Shown piece by piece: positions 51,216 through 60,131 of a DNA stretch of 64,000 nt; positions within the stretch are counted from its first letter, which is position 1; each line of letters opens with the position of its first letter. The notes below the pieces were generated by a model, which was given only the letters and a program-made list of their open reading frames with translations, ran no database searches and was not told where the DNA came from. Source of the DNA: DATFVB01 sp963714035 (GTDB lineage: Bacteria > Acidobacteriota > Thermoanaerobaculia > UBA5066 > DATFVB01); assembly GCA_963714035.1 (NCBI GenBank), contig OY970224.1, forward strand, positions 3,348,001 to 3,412,000, given 5' to 3'. A program made the position numbers and the translations under genes.

Positions 51216-52211
51216 TCAGCGTTCCGAGTCGAGGAGCGCCATCCCCTGGGCGTTGTACCGCGTTCCCGCTACCGCGCCGGGCGGCACGGCCCGCTCGATC
51301 CGCGCGACTTCTTCGGGGGCGAGCGGGCGATCGAGAGCGCCGAGGGCCTCCGCCAGCCGGTCCCGCCGGCGGGCGCCGACCAGGGGAACGATGTCCTCGC
51401 CGCGCGAAAGCACCCAGGCGATCGCCGCCTGCGCGACGGTTCGTCCCGACCCGGCGGCGACCTCGCGCAGCGCCTCGACGAGCGCGAGGTTTCGCTCCAG
51501 GTTCTCGCCGACGAAGCGCGGGCTGTAGCTCCGGAAATCCCCCGGCGCGAGGCTCCGCTCCTTCGACCAGTGCCCGGAGAGCAGCCCCCGGGAGAGGACG
51601 CCGTACGCCGTGACGCCGGCGCCCGCCTCGCGGCAGGCCGGAAGGATCTCCTTCTCGATCCCGCGCGAGAACAGCGAGTATTCGATCTGCAGGTCGGAGA
51701 TCGGCAATACCGCGCGCGCCCGGCGGATCGTGTCGGCGCCCGCCTCCGAAAGGCCGGCATGGCGCACGTATCCGGCGGCGATCAGCTCGGCGATCGCGCC
51801 GAGCGTGTCTTCGATCGGCACGGAAGGATCCGGGCGGGTGATCCGGTAGACGTCGACGTGGTCCGTGCCGAGGCGCCGCAGCGTGTACGCGAGGAAGTTC
51901 TTCACCGACGACGGGCGGCCGTCGAGCCCGCCCCAGTTCCCCTTCGGATCGCGAACCGCGCCGAACTTGACGCTGATCACCGCGGCGTCGCGCCGCCCGC
52001 CCTGGAGCGCCTCCCCGATCAGCATCTCGTTGTGGCCCATGCCGTAGAAATCGCCGGTGTCGAGGAGCGTGATTCCGGCATCGAGGGCGGCGTGGATCGT
52101 CGCGATGCTCTCCGTCCGGTCCGCCGGTCCGTAGAGGTCCGACATCCCCATGCAGCCGAGGCCGATCCCGGAAACGACGGGTCCGTTCGTGCCGAGCTGC
52201 CGGTGTTTCAT
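51216..52211 (-). CDS. aldo/keto reductase
   Basis: An NADPH-dependent oxidoreductase with the (beta/alpha)8 fold, 331 residues. LDTGDFYGMGHNEMLIGEAL supplies the catalytic D51 and Y56, and ISVKFGAV supplies K82. The usual catalytic His (YxxHRxDP) is replaced: DVYRITRPDPSVPIEDT has T125 at that place. C-terminal VAQAAIAWVLSRGEDIVPLVGARRRDRLAEAL is the NADPH-binding region. The substitution suggests altered activity. ATG 52211 follows GGGAGG; it is divergent from the SpoIIAA-like gene. Confidence 0.87.
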   Translation of the reverse strand: MKHRQLGTNGPVVSGIGLGCMGMSDLYGPADRTESIATIHAALDAGITLLDTGDFYGMGHNEMLIGEALQGGRRDAAVISVKFGAVRDPKGNWGGLDGRPSSVKNFLAYTLRRLGTDHVDVYRITRPDPSVPIEDTLGAIAELIAAGYVRHAGLSEAGADTIRRARAVLPISDLQIEYSLFSRGIEKEILPACREAGAGVTAYGVLSRGLLSGHWSKERSLAPGDFRSYSPRFVGENLERNLALVEALREVAAGSGRTVAQAAIAWVLSRGEDIVPLVGARRRDRLAEALGALDRPLAPEEVARIERAVPPGAVAGTRYNAQGMALLDSER

Positions 52212-52306
52212 GACACGCCTCCCGATCGGAGGATGCTCCGCGCCCGCCGCCGATGCCGCGCCTCCGGGTTCGGGGTGGCGGATCTCGCGTCCCGCGGCGA
52301 GGGGGC

Positions 52307-52312
52307 TAGAAT
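52307..52312 (+). promoter_or_regulatory. -10 hexamer TAGAAT of the SpoIIAA-like gene
   Basis: It ends 10 nt before the ATG at 52323. An in-frame ATG at 52311 overlaps the hexamer itself and so is unlikely to be the start. Confidence 0.4.
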
Positions 52313-52322
52313 GGGGCCTCCG

Positions 52323-52676
52323 ATGAGCCTCACCGTCGCGCACGAGATTCGGGGAAGGTTCCTCCGGGTCGTCCTCGGGGGCGTCTGGCAGCTCGAGGAT
52401 GTCTTCGCGACGATCGAAACGATCCGCCGGGAAACGGAGTGGAATCGGCTGGGGGCCGCCCTCGTCGATTTTCGGGGCGTCCTCGGCCCGATCCCGGACC
52501 TCGAGCGTTTCTTCGCCGGCGAACGCGTGGCGATCGTTCTCGGATCGAGGGTGCGGCTCGCCGTGCTCGCGCGCCCGGAAATGATCAACAAGCTCGGCGA
52601 AGACACGGCCGTCAACCGCGGCGCCCGCATCCTGGTGACCCCGGACGAAGCGGAAGCGCTCGCGTTCCTCGACTGA
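52323..52676 (+). CDS. SpoIIAA/STAS-like small protein
   Basis: A 117-residue soluble protein with alternating strands and helices: SLTVAHEIRGRFLRVVLGGVWQLEDVFATIETIRRETE, then AALVDFRGVLGPIPDLERFFAGERVAIVLG and RLAVLARPEMINKLGEDTAVNRG and ILVTPDEAEALAFL. This pattern resembles the STAS/SpoIIAA-like fold found in many small bacterial proteins of unknown role. No phosphorylatable Ser can be assigned with confidence. It is convergent with the cytochrome gene, whose stop lies 3 nt away. Confidence 0.65.
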   Translation: MSLTVAHEIRGRFLRVVLGGVWQLEDVFATIETIRRETEWNRLGAALVDFRGVLGPIPDLERFFAGERVAIVLGSRVRLAVLARPEMINKLGEDTAVNRGARILVTPDEAEALAFLD

Positions 52677-52679
52677 CCT

Positions 52680-55478
52680 TCAACGGGGCGTCTTCGCCGC
52701 GGCGAGCGGCGGCGCGACCGCCGCAGGGCGGTCGTCGTGCAGAACCCGTTCCCCCTCGGGCGCGCGCCCCCGATAGACGTATCCCTCCGGTCCGATCTCG
52801 CCGAGCCACGGGGCGCCGTGCGCCGGCACGGGCGCGGCCTCGTCGTGCACGTGGATCGGAAGCGACTCCCGGTTGGCGAAGGGATGGTCGCGCCGGAACG
52901 AAGCCATGAGCGCCGCGGCCGTCTCGTCGTCCTTGTGGTACCGATACCAGCGTTCCTCGATCGCTCCTTCCCGCTTCCGGCCGAGCGCCTTGAAGCAGAG
53001 CATCGCGTTGTAGTGCGCGGTGAGGTCCTCCGGATCGATCGCGTACACCTGCTCGATCGCGCGCAGCGCTTCGTCGTAGCGGCCGAGCAGGAAGAGGATC
53101 CGCGCCGTCTGGTTCCCGCAGACGCGGTCCTTCGGAAACTTCGCCGTCACGCGGTTCATGTCGGCGAGCGCCTCGTCGAGCTGTCCTCTTTCCTTTTCGA
53201 GCGTTGCCCGGAAGAAAGCCGTCTTCGCCCAGCCCGGCCGCCGCCGCTCCGCCTCGCCGAGCGCCGACTCCGCGCCGGCGAGGTCGCCCTCCTGGATGAG
53301 CGCGCGGGCGCGGTTCAGCGGGCCGTCGGGGTTGCCGGGCGCGAGCTCCGCCGTCTTCGTCCAGGCGGCCTCGGCGCCTTTGAGATCTCCCTGAAGGAAG
53401 AGCCCGATGCCGTAGTCGTTCCAGCGTTGCCAGGCCGGGTCCGAATTGGCGCGGCTTGCCGCCGCGACGTTCGCGCGGCTTACCGCCGCGACATCCGCGC
53501 GGCTTACCGCCGCGACATCTGCGCGGCTTGCCGCCGCGACATTGGCACGGCTCTCCGCCGCGACATCTGCAACCGGCAGCGACACGGTGTCCCGGGAGAT
53601 CTCGACGACCGGAAGCTTCGGGGCTTCCGTTCCGCCGACGAAGATCGAGTAGTCGCGGGAGAACTTGCGGTAGTCGACCGCGGCAGAAAGGGTGACCGCG
53701 CCGTGAGCATCCGACGGAACATGGAGCGAGTAGCGCACGAGCCGGTCGGCGCCGGGGCCGATGCCGTTGTTGTAGAGCGACGTATGGACGTCGGCCGGCT
53801 GGCGCCGGTCCATCGGCTGCCCCCCGTGGTCGAGGACGAGCTGCGAGAGCCGGTCCGCCGCCTCGTCGAGCCGTCCGTCGGCGCCGAGGGCGCCGCTCTC
53901 GACGATCGGTCCCTTTTCTCCCGTCGCCGAGAACGCGACCCACGTTTCGTTCGAGTCCGCCGTTCCATTCGTGTACTGGTGTCCGAGCTTCCGCGTGCGG
54001 ACGACGACTTCGACCTCGACCGTCTCTCCCGGAACGAGACGCGGAAGCTCGGGACCGATGGGGAAGATCCGGTCGCCGCGGCGGATCGCGAACACGTCCG
54101 CGGTGAGAGAGCCTTTCAGGAACTTCTCGGTCAGCTGTTCCATCTCGCGGTCGCCCCGGACGGCGGGGAGCGCGGTGTTCGCGGCCGGGAACGCGTGGTC
54201 GTGCACGAACCCGCCCCGGCTGCCGAACTCGTCGTCGCGGAACGGGGGGAGATGGCAGTCGCGGCACGCCTTCGGTGCGGGGGGATCGTAGAAGGAGCGG
54301 ACGGCGAACCCGGAAACGCCCGAGTCCTGCCAGGAATCGTAGTGGTCCTGTCCCCGCATCCATTTGTAATCGTTCATCGGCGGCAGGAGCGCGACCTTGT
54401 GGCACGTCGAGCAGAACTCCGGCTGCCGCATGAACGGCTTGAGGAACGTCTGCCGGTGGAGCGATGGCTCCATGCGGATCAGGAGCTTGTTCACCTCGTG
54501 CAGGTAGCGGTTCCGGGAGAAGGCGAACGGATACTGCTTCGATTCCTCGATGACGTAGGAGCCGTTTCCCGAGACGTCCTTGACCTGCGCGATCGAGTGG
54601 CAGGACATGCAGGTCAGGCCCTGCTGCGCCTCGAAGTCGTCGTAGGTGAACTTGTGGAGCGTCGCCTTCCCCATCTTCCCGGAGAAGAGCACGACCGGGT
54701 CGTGGCATCCCGCGCACCACTTCGTCTTCTCCCGCCCGACGCGGTCCGCCATCAGCTCGACCGAGCGCCGGTAGAACGGGTTGTTGAACGAGCTGAAATG
54801 ATGCGCGGACTGCGCCCATCGCGCGTAGCTCCCCGGGTGGCACTCCTGGCAGTAGGAGTTCGCCGACAGCTTGACCGGGTCGAGCAACCCCTGGTCGAAA
54901 GTCTCCGCCGAGGAGAGGAAGTACTGCGTATCGCCGTTCCGGTTGACGACCCGCTGCGGGGGTCTCTCCGCGAGGTGGAGGACGGCCATCAACGCGAGGA
55001 ATCCGGCGACCGCGCCTCCCCAGGCGAGCACCTTCTTGAAGGCCATCTGGTGCGTGTGCGCGCGCCGGTGCAGGACGAACGCGATCAGGGCCGCCGGAGT
55101 CGCGAGCACGTGGGCGAGATAGATCGGCCGGTTGCGGATCGTCGCACCCTTGAACGTCATCAGGAGGCCCGTCGCCGTGACCAGGACCGCGAGGGTCGCG
55201 ATCGCGAGCCCGGCGTATTTCGCGCGAAGGTTCCGCATCCGGATCATCCGCTTCGCGTGCGTGAACGCGAACGCGAAGAAGGGGATCGAAAGGAGCAGCC
55301 CGAGCGCGAGATGGAGCAGGAGCATCGCCATGAAGAAGGAGGAGTACTTCGTGAACGAAAGGAGATAGATCGAGTCCGCCGCCATCAGCCCGAGCGGAAC
55401 GAGGAGGAGGCGGTAGAGCCGCCGCTGCCAGGGAAGGAGGACGCCTTTGGGGGCCGGTTTCGCGGGGGCGCCGGACAT
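52680..55478 (-). CDS. pentahaem membrane cytochrome c with C-terminal TPR domain
   Basis: The 932-residue protein has four N-terminal helices with histidines (LLLHLALG, FTHAKR, LAHVLATP, VLHRRAHTH), suggesting a b-type haem membrane domain. It has five CxxCH sites: SYCQECH (C210-H214), WCAGCH, TCMSCH, FCSTCH and ACRDCH. A beta-rich region follows (VPGETVEVEVVVRTRKLGHQYTNG). A five-unit 24-bp repeat links it to TPRs (about 677-860: LFLQGDLKGAEAAWTKTAELAPGNPDG and others). It probably moves electrons across the membrane, donor and acceptor unknown. ATG 55478 lies 7 nt after TAAGAT. Its relation to multihaem cytochromes that act in nitrogen or sulfur cycling is not resolved. Confidence 0.8.
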   Translation of the reverse strand: MSGAPAKPAPKGVLLPWQRRLYRLLLVPLGLMAADSIYLLSFTKYSSFFMAMLLLHLALGLLLSIPFFAFAFTHAKRMIRMRNLRAKYAGLAIATLAVLVTATGLLMTFKGATIRNRPIYLAHVLATPAALIAFVLHRRAHTHQMAFKKVLAWGGAVAGFLALMAVLHLAERPPQRVVNRNGDTQYFLSSAETFDQGLLDPVKLSANSYCQECHPGSYARWAQSAHHFSSFNNPFYRRSVELMADRVGREKTKWCAGCHDPVVLFSGKMGKATLHKFTYDDFEAQQGLTCMSCHSIAQVKDVSGNGSYVIEESKQYPFAFSRNRYLHEVNKLLIRMEPSLHRQTFLKPFMRQPEFCSTCHKVALLPPMNDYKWMRGQDHYDSWQDSGVSGFAVRSFYDPPAPKACRDCHLPPFRDDEFGSRGGFVHDHAFPAANTALPAVRGDREMEQLTEKFLKGSLTADVFAIRRGDRIFPIGPELPRLVPGETVEVEVVVRTRKLGHQYTNGTADSNETWVAFSATGEKGPIVESGALGADGRLDEAADRLSQLVLDHGGQPMDRRQPADVHTSLYNNGIGPGADRLVRYSLHVPSDAHGAVTLSAAVDYRKFSRDYSIFVGGTEAPKLPVVEISRDTVSLPVADVAAESRANVAAASRADVAAVSRADVAAVSRANVAAASRANSDPAWQRWNDYGIGLFLQGDLKGAEAAWTKTAELAPGNPDGPLNRARALIQEGDLAGAESALGEAERRRPGWAKTAFFRATLEKERGQLDEALADMNRVTAKFPKDRVCGNQTARILFLLGRYDEALRAIEQVYAIDPEDLTAHYNAMLCFKALGRKREGAIEERWYRYHKDDETAAALMASFRRDHPFANRESLPIHVHDEAAPVPAHGAPWLGEIGPEGYVYRGRAPEGERVLHDDRPAAVAPPLAAAKTPR
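53451..53570. repeat. 24-bp minisatellite (5 units) inside the cytochrome gene
   Basis: Five consecutive 24-bp units, 53451-53474, 53475-53498, 53499-53522, 53523-53546 and 53547-53570, share a core of GCGGCTTNCCGCCGCGAC. On the coding strand each encodes an eight-residue unit of the type DVAAxSRA. In frame, so unit number can change without breaking the gene. Confidence 0.85.
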
Positions 55479-55485
55479 CCGAGGG

Positions 55486-55491
55486 ATCTTA
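55486..55491 (-). promoter_or_regulatory. -10 hexamer TAAGAT of the pentahaem cytochrome gene
   Basis: It ends 7 nt before the ATG at 55478, no ribosome-binding site visible. Confidence 0.4.
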
Positions 55492-55511
55492 CCGCGCCGG
55501 CGACGACTGCA

Positions 55512-56132
55512 TCAGTCCACGGGCGGCGGTCCGGCGGAGAGCCACTCCACCGCGTCGCGGAACGCTTCCGGGGGGAACTCCGCCGCCGTCCGATACCACT
55601 TCTCGCGGACCCCTTCGGGCAGCGCCGCGGCGGCCGGGAGCCTGCCGTCGGGCGTCCGGCGGTAGAGCTCGACCGGCACGCCGCTCCCTTCGCCGGAGCG
55701 AAGATCGGGCGGATCGAAGAGCGCCGCGGCGCGGAGGTTCGGATCGGAGAGGAGATCGCCGGATCGGGTCGAGAGCACGCTCACGGCGGAGATCTCGCGG
55801 CCGGCGCGCCGCGGGAGCTCGGCGAGCAGGGCGGCGATGACGGCGCGATCGGGGGATCGCGTCACCGCGACGAGGCAGCCGCGCTCGAGGAGGAGCGGTT
55901 CGGCGGCTTTCGCGAGCCCGTCCTCGACGACGACGAGCGGCAGCGGGAGCGGCGGCGCGGGCGCGCGGCGATTCGGATACACCGACCGGGGAAGAAGAGG
56001 GTCGAAGACCGCCGGCACGGCGACGCGCACGGTCCGGCCGGCGAGCCGGAGGTGAAACGAGCGCGGCTTCGCGGCCGAGCCGGCCGCCGACGCGGCGACC
56101 AACAGCGCGAAGAGCGCGATTCGCCGCGTCAT
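55512..56132 (-). CDS. exported protein of unknown function
   Basis: A 206-residue protein with a Sec signal, RRIALFALLVAASAAGSAA. The mature part contains FHLRLAGRTVRVAVPAVFDPLLPRS, LVVVEDGLAKAAEPLLLERGCLVAV, AVIAALLAELPRRAGREISAVSVLST and ALFDPPDLRSGEG, followed by EGVREKWYRTAAEFPPEAFRDAVEWL. The alternating strand and helix pattern suggests an alpha/beta-hydrolase-like domain missing an obvious serine elbow. I do not recognise the family. Its ATG overlaps the stop of the CRTAC1-like gene (ATGA), so the two are co-translated and probably act together outside the cytoplasm. Confidence 0.65.
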   Translation of the reverse strand: MTRRIALFALLVAASAAGSAAKPRSFHLRLAGRTVRVAVPAVFDPLLPRSVYPNRRAPAPPLPLPLVVVEDGLAKAAEPLLLERGCLVAVTRSPDRAVIAALLAELPRRAGREISAVSVLSTRSGDLLSDPNLRAAALFDPPDLRSGEGSGVPVELYRRTPDGRLPAAAALPEGVREKWYRTAAEFPPEAFRDAVEWLSAGPPPVD

Positions 56133-58276
56133 GGCGCGCTTTCGCCCTCTTTCCAGACGAGGAGTCCCGGCGCGACGTGCCGCCGCGTCTCGCGGGTTCC
56201 GTCCGGCCAGCGGACCTCGATCGTGTCGGCCTCGCCCGCCGTTCCGAGCCCGAAATAGAGGTCCTTGGCCGAGCAGGAGAGGTAGGAAGAGCCGGCGCGC
56301 ACTTCGCGGAGCTGGATCATTCCGCCGGACGTCAGGCGGACGACGGCGCCGATCGCTTCGCGGTTGCCGCGCGATCGTCCGACGAGGCGCACCGTCAGCC
56401 TCCGCGACTCGGTCCACCCGTTCCGGTACGCGATGACCGGCCCTCGGAACGTCGAAAGGACGACGTCGGGAGCGCCGTCGCCGTCGAGGTCGCCGAACGC
56501 GAGGCCCCGCGTGTCGCCTCGCGTGTCGAACCCCTCGAGCCACGCGTCGTCCTCGAAACGGCCGCCGCCGAGGTTGCGGTAGAGGTGCTTGCGCGTCCGC
56601 GAAGCCATCCCGTCCTTTCCGAAGTCGATCCCGCCCCAGTACCCGTCGTGGAACGCGACCCCTTCGGCCGCCATCTCGTTCCAGAACTTCACTTCGTCGC
56701 TCCGGCCTCCCGGCTCGCCCTGCCACATGCCGTTGACGACGAGGAGGTCCTCCCGCCCGTCGCCGTCGAGGTCGACGAACTCCGTTCCCCAGGCCCAGCC
56801 TCCCTCCGCGACGCCCGCCGATTCGGACGTGCGTTCGAACGTGCCGTTGCCGAGATTCCGGTAGAGGCCGTCGCCCTGGCAGCGGCGGAGGAGCATCGGG
56901 ACGACGATCGGCCGCGCGACCGCCTGGACGATCCCCGGCAGCGGCGGCATCGGCAGCTTCGGCGAGCGGATCAGCCATCGGTACGGAGAGGAGAAGTCGG
57001 AGACGTGAAGATCGAAGCGCCCGTCGTTGTCGTAATCGCCCCAGGTCACTCCCATGCCGTAGCCGTCGTCGAGAACGCCCGCCCTGGCGGCGATCTCCCG
57101 GAAGCGCGGCGTTCCCGGCGTCGATACGTTCTCGTAGAGGCAGTTCTTCCCGAAGTCGTTGGCGACGTAGAGATCGTCGTCGCCGTCCCCGTCGAAGTCG
57201 CAGGCCGACGCGGCGAACGCCCATCCCCGGTCCGTGAATCCGGCGCTCTCGGTCTCGTCGACGAAGAACGGCTTTCCCGCCCGCTCGACCTGCCGGAAGA
57301 AGCGGCTCCCGGGGCCGTTCTTCCCCGAATAGGCGGGCCCGGTCGTCCGCGCGTCGCCGTACGCCGCGACGAAGAGGTCGAGCCGACCGTCCCGGTCGGC
57401 GTCGAAGAACACCGCGGAGGTGTAGGTCCCCGAGAGGCCGGCGAGACCCGATTCGGCGGTGACGTCGCGGAATTTGCCCTTTCCCTCGTTGTGGAGGAGC
57501 CGGCAGGACGAGTACGCGTAGGTGAGGAAGATTTCCGGCAGGCCGTCGCCGTCGAGGTCCGCGGCGACGCCTCCCGCCGCTTCGCCGGGCGGCAGGAGGT
57601 CGAGCCCCGACCCTTCCGTGGCGTCCCGGAAGTGTCCGTGGCCGTCGTTCAGGAGGAGCCGCGGGTGGAGGCTCGGGAGCAGGATGTCGAGCGAGCCGTC
57701 GCCGTCGAAATCGGCGACGATGATCCCCGGATGATGATGCGTGGCGGGGATGCAGTAGTTCGTCTTCTCCGCCGGGTCCCACGCCTCATGCGTCGCGGAG
57801 ATCCCCCACTGGCGCGAGACCTCCTCGAGATGGGGCCGGGCGCTCCGGATCGCCGTGTCCCCCTCCGCGCGGGCGGCGGCGAGCGACCATCCCTTCTCGC
57901 CGCGCACGAGGTCGAGCGCGAAGCGCTCGTCCGCGAAAATGCGCGTGGCCTCGTCGCCGCGCCGCGTTCCGCTGAGCACGAGGCGGACGCGCATCGTCGC
58001 GGGGCTCTCCGGGCGGCGGGGAAAATCGATGATCGAGGACTCGACGACCGCGCCGTCGGCGGCGGTTCCCCGCCAGGCCGCGGCCGCGGCGCGGAGCGGC
58101 GCGCCCGCGGCGCCGGCGAGCGGAGGCGACGCCTGTCCGGTGCGGAAGAGCGCGTCCACGTCCGCCGCGAGCGAAGAGGCGCCGCCGGTGTATTCGGAGA
58201 TCGTCGGGAGCGCCGGCGGCACCGCGCACGCCGCCGCGGCGAGAAGCGCGGCGGCGGGAATCGCCCGGGAGATCAC
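56129..58276 (-). CDS. CRTAC1-family lipoprotein (FG-GAP/VCBS repeats, ASPIC/UnbV domain)
   Basis: The 715-residue product starts with a lipoprotein signal (ISRAIPAAALLAAAACA, C17). From about residue 180 come FG-GAP/VCBS blades with calcium-binding D-x-D-x-D-G loops: IIVADFDGDGSLDILLPS, VAADLDGDGLPEIFLTY, VFFDADRDGRLDLFVAAY, CDFDGDGDDDLYVAND, TWGDYDNDGRFDLHVSD, VDLDGDGREDLLVVNG and GDLDGDGAPDVVLSTF. The C-terminus (NREAIGAVVRLTSGGMIQLREVRAGSSYLS … LYFGLG … VRWPDGTRE) is the ASPIC/UnbV domain. A cell-surface binding role is inferred. Start GTG 58276 lies 7 nt after TAGAAT, whose TAG is the stop of the ClC gene. Confidence 0.9.
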   Translation of the reverse strand: MISRAIPAAALLAAAACAVPPALPTISEYTGGASSLAADVDALFRTGQASPPLAGAAGAPLRAAAAAWRGTAADGAVVESSIIDFPRRPESPATMRVRLVLSGTRRGDEATRIFADERFALDLVRGEKGWSLAAARAEGDTAIRSARPHLEEVSRQWGISATHEAWDPAEKTNYCIPATHHHPGIIVADFDGDGSLDILLPSLHPRLLLNDGHGHFRDATEGSGLDLLPPGEAAGGVAADLDGDGLPEIFLTYAYSSCRLLHNEGKGKFRDVTAESGLAGLSGTYTSAVFFDADRDGRLDLFVAAYGDARTTGPAYSGKNGPGSRFFRQVERAGKPFFVDETESAGFTDRGWAFAASACDFDGDGDDDLYVANDFGKNCLYENVSTPGTPRFREIAARAGVLDDGYGMGVTWGDYDNDGRFDLHVSDFSSPYRWLIRSPKLPMPPLPGIVQAVARPIVVPMLLRRCQGDGLYRNLGNGTFERTSESAGVAEGGWAWGTEFVDLDGDGREDLLVVNGMWQGEPGGRSDEVKFWNEMAAEGVAFHDGYWGGIDFGKDGMASRTRKHLYRNLGGGRFEDDAWLEGFDTRGDTRGLAFGDLDGDGAPDVVLSTFRGPVIAYRNGWTESRRLTVRLVGRSRGNREAIGAVVRLTSGGMIQLREVRAGSSYLSCSAKDLYFGLGTAGEADTIEVRWPDGTRETRRHVAPGLLVWKEGESAP

Positions 58277-58283
58277 GAACGCG

Positions 58284-58289
58284 ATTCTA
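58284..58289 (-). promoter_or_regulatory. -10 hexamer TAGAAT of the CRTAC1-like gene
   Basis: It ends 7 nt before the GTG start at 58276. The TAG (58287-58289) is at the same time the stop codon of the upstream ClC gene, so a promoter is embedded in the end of that gene. Confidence 0.4.
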
Positions 58290-60131
58290 CGTCGCGCGCT
58301 CCCGCCAGATGCCCGCCTCGGGCTCGTGGGCCGCGGCGAGGCGCTCCCGATGCGCCGCGAGCAGATCGCCGCGCGTGATGATCCCGACGAGGGCGCCGGC
58401 GCGGTCGATCACGGGGAGCCGCCCGACGTCCTCGCGGACCATGTGATCGGCGGCCTCGCGGAGGGAAGAGTCCTCGAAGACGGCGGCGGGAGCGCGCGTC
58501 AGCAGCGCCGAGAGCGGACGGTCGCCGTCCGCCGCGGGATCGAGGAGGTTTCGCCGGGTGAGGACTCCGCGCAGCGCGCCGCGCTCGTCCACGACCGGAA
58601 ACCCCTGGTGGGCGCTCCCCGGCGTGCCGGACACGATCCACCGGCGGGCGGATTCGAGCGTCTGTTCCGCCGGGAGCGTCACGACGTCGCGCGAGCAGGC
58701 GTCGCGCACGAGCACCTGGCCGAGGAAGTCCGCTTCGTAATCGGCGGGAACGCGGACGCCCCGCCGCGAGATCTTCTCGGTCATGATGCTCTCGCGCATG
58801 AGGAGCGAGGAGACGAGGAACGCGGCGGTGCATCCCCCGAGGAGCGGCAGAAGCCCGAGCGGCTGCAGGGTCGTCTCGAAGGCGAAGACGACCGAGGTCA
58901 GCAGCGCGCGGGAGGCGCCGGCGAAGATCGCGGCCATTCCGACGAGCGCGGCGATCCGGATGTCGATTCCGGCCCGCGGGAAGAGAAAGGCGAGCCCGGA
59001 TCCGAGGAGCGCCCCGAGCGCGCCCCCAATCGTGAACAGCGGAGCGAGCGTTCCGCCGGAAGTTCCGCTCCCGAGCGAGATCGCCCACGAGAGGAATTTC
59101 AGGATCCCGAGGGCCGCGAGCGCCGACAGCGTGAACTTCGACGAGACGATCTTCTCGATGTTGACGTAGCCGACGCCCATCGTGTCGGCGCGGAAATAGC
59201 CGATCACGCCGACGGCGACGGCGCCGAGGGCGGGCCACCACATCCAGTGGATCGGCAGCTTCTCGAACCCGTCCTCGACGGCGTAGACGGCGCGGGTCGT
59301 CCCGACCGCCGCCAGCCCCACGATCGCCCCGAGCGCGACGTAGAGCGCGAGCGCGCCTCCGCCCGGCGTCGAGAGCGCGGGCATCGGGAAGACCGGCGAC
59401 GATCCCACGAGGACGAACCGCATCCCGGTCGCGGCGGCGGAGGCGAGCGCGACGGGGACGAGCGACCGCGCCCGGAACTCGAAGAGCAGCAGCTCGACCG
59501 CGAGCAGGACCGCCGAGACGGGGCTGCCGAACGTCGCGGCCATTCCCGCGGCCGCGCCGGCGGCGAGCAGGATCTTCCGCTCGACGGCGGTCGTCGAAAC
59601 GACCTGTCCGATGAGCGACCCGAGAGCGCCTCCCGTCGCGATGATGGGCCCTTCCGCGCCGAAAGGCCCTCCGGTGCCGATCGCGACGGCCGCCGAAAGA
59701 GGCTTGAGAAACGTCACCCGGGGCGGGATCCGGCTCTTGTTCAGGAGCACCTGTTCCATCGCTTCCGGGATGCCGTGTCCGCGGATCGCCTTCGAGCCGT
59801 ACCGCGCCATCAGGCCGACGATCACTCCGCCGAGGACCGGGATCACGATGACCGCCGCCCCGAGCCGGTTGCCGGCGGGCGACGCGAACGCAAAGGAGAA
59901 TCGTCCGTAGAACGCGATGTTCGTGATGAGCCCGATCAGGAGCACGAGCGCCCGCGCGACGAGCCCCGCGGCGAGGCCGAGCCCGATCGACCACGCGGAG
60001 ATGACGACGACGCGCCGGTCGACGGCCGGTCCCCGCGACGGAACGCGCGCGGAGAGGAGCGCCGTTTCCAGCGACGGCGCGACCGCGAGGCCGCCTTTCG
60101 TTCCCGCCGGAGAAGACGTCGGATCAGCCAC
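58287..60131 (-). CDS. ClC-family chloride channel/transporter with CBS pair
   Basis: A 614-residue membrane protein with ClC signature loops: GHGIPEAM (118-125, in place of GSGIP), GTGGPFGAEGPII with the gating glutamate E160, and GTSGGTLAPLF (in place of GxFxP). About ten or more helices follow the typical order. The C-terminal 130 residues hold two CBS motifs (VRDACSRDVVTLPAEQTLESA and VFEDSSLREAADHMVREDVGRLPVIDRAGALVGIITRGDLL), which usually sense nucleotides. It overlaps the MarR gene by 8 nt and starts with GTG 60131. Channel or exchanger cannot be decided by eye. Confidence 0.92.
   Translation of the reverse strand: MADPTSSPAGTKGGLAVAPSLETALLSARVPSRGPAVDRRVVVISAWSIGLGLAAGLVARALVLLIGLITNIAFYGRFSFAFASPAGNRLGAAVIVIPVLGGVIVGLMARYGSKAIRGHGIPEAMEQVLLNKSRIPPRVTFLKPLSAAVAIGTGGPFGAEGPIIATGGALGSLIGQVVSTTAVERKILLAAGAAAGMAATFGSPVSAVLLAVELLLFEFRARSLVPVALASAAATGMRFVLVGSSPVFPMPALSTPGGGALALYVALGAIVGLAAVGTTRAVYAVEDGFEKLPIHWMWWPALGAVAVGVIGYFRADTMGVGYVNIEKIVSSKFTLSALAALGILKFLSWAISLGSGTSGGTLAPLFTIGGALGALLGSGLAFLFPRAGIDIRIAALVGMAAIFAGASRALLTSVVFAFETTLQPLGLLPLLGGCTAAFLVSSLLMRESIMTEKISRRGVRVPADYEADFLGQVLVRDACSRDVVTLPAEQTLESARRWIVSGTPGSAHQGFPVVDERGALRGVLTRRNLLDPAADGDRPLSALLTRAPAAVFEDSSLREAADHMVREDVGRLPVIDRAGALVGIITRGDLLAAHRERLAAAHEPEAGIWRERAT

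Noticed and set aside
53451..53570. CRISPR-like array
   Set aside because: Units are contiguous without spacers and lie in frame within a gene.
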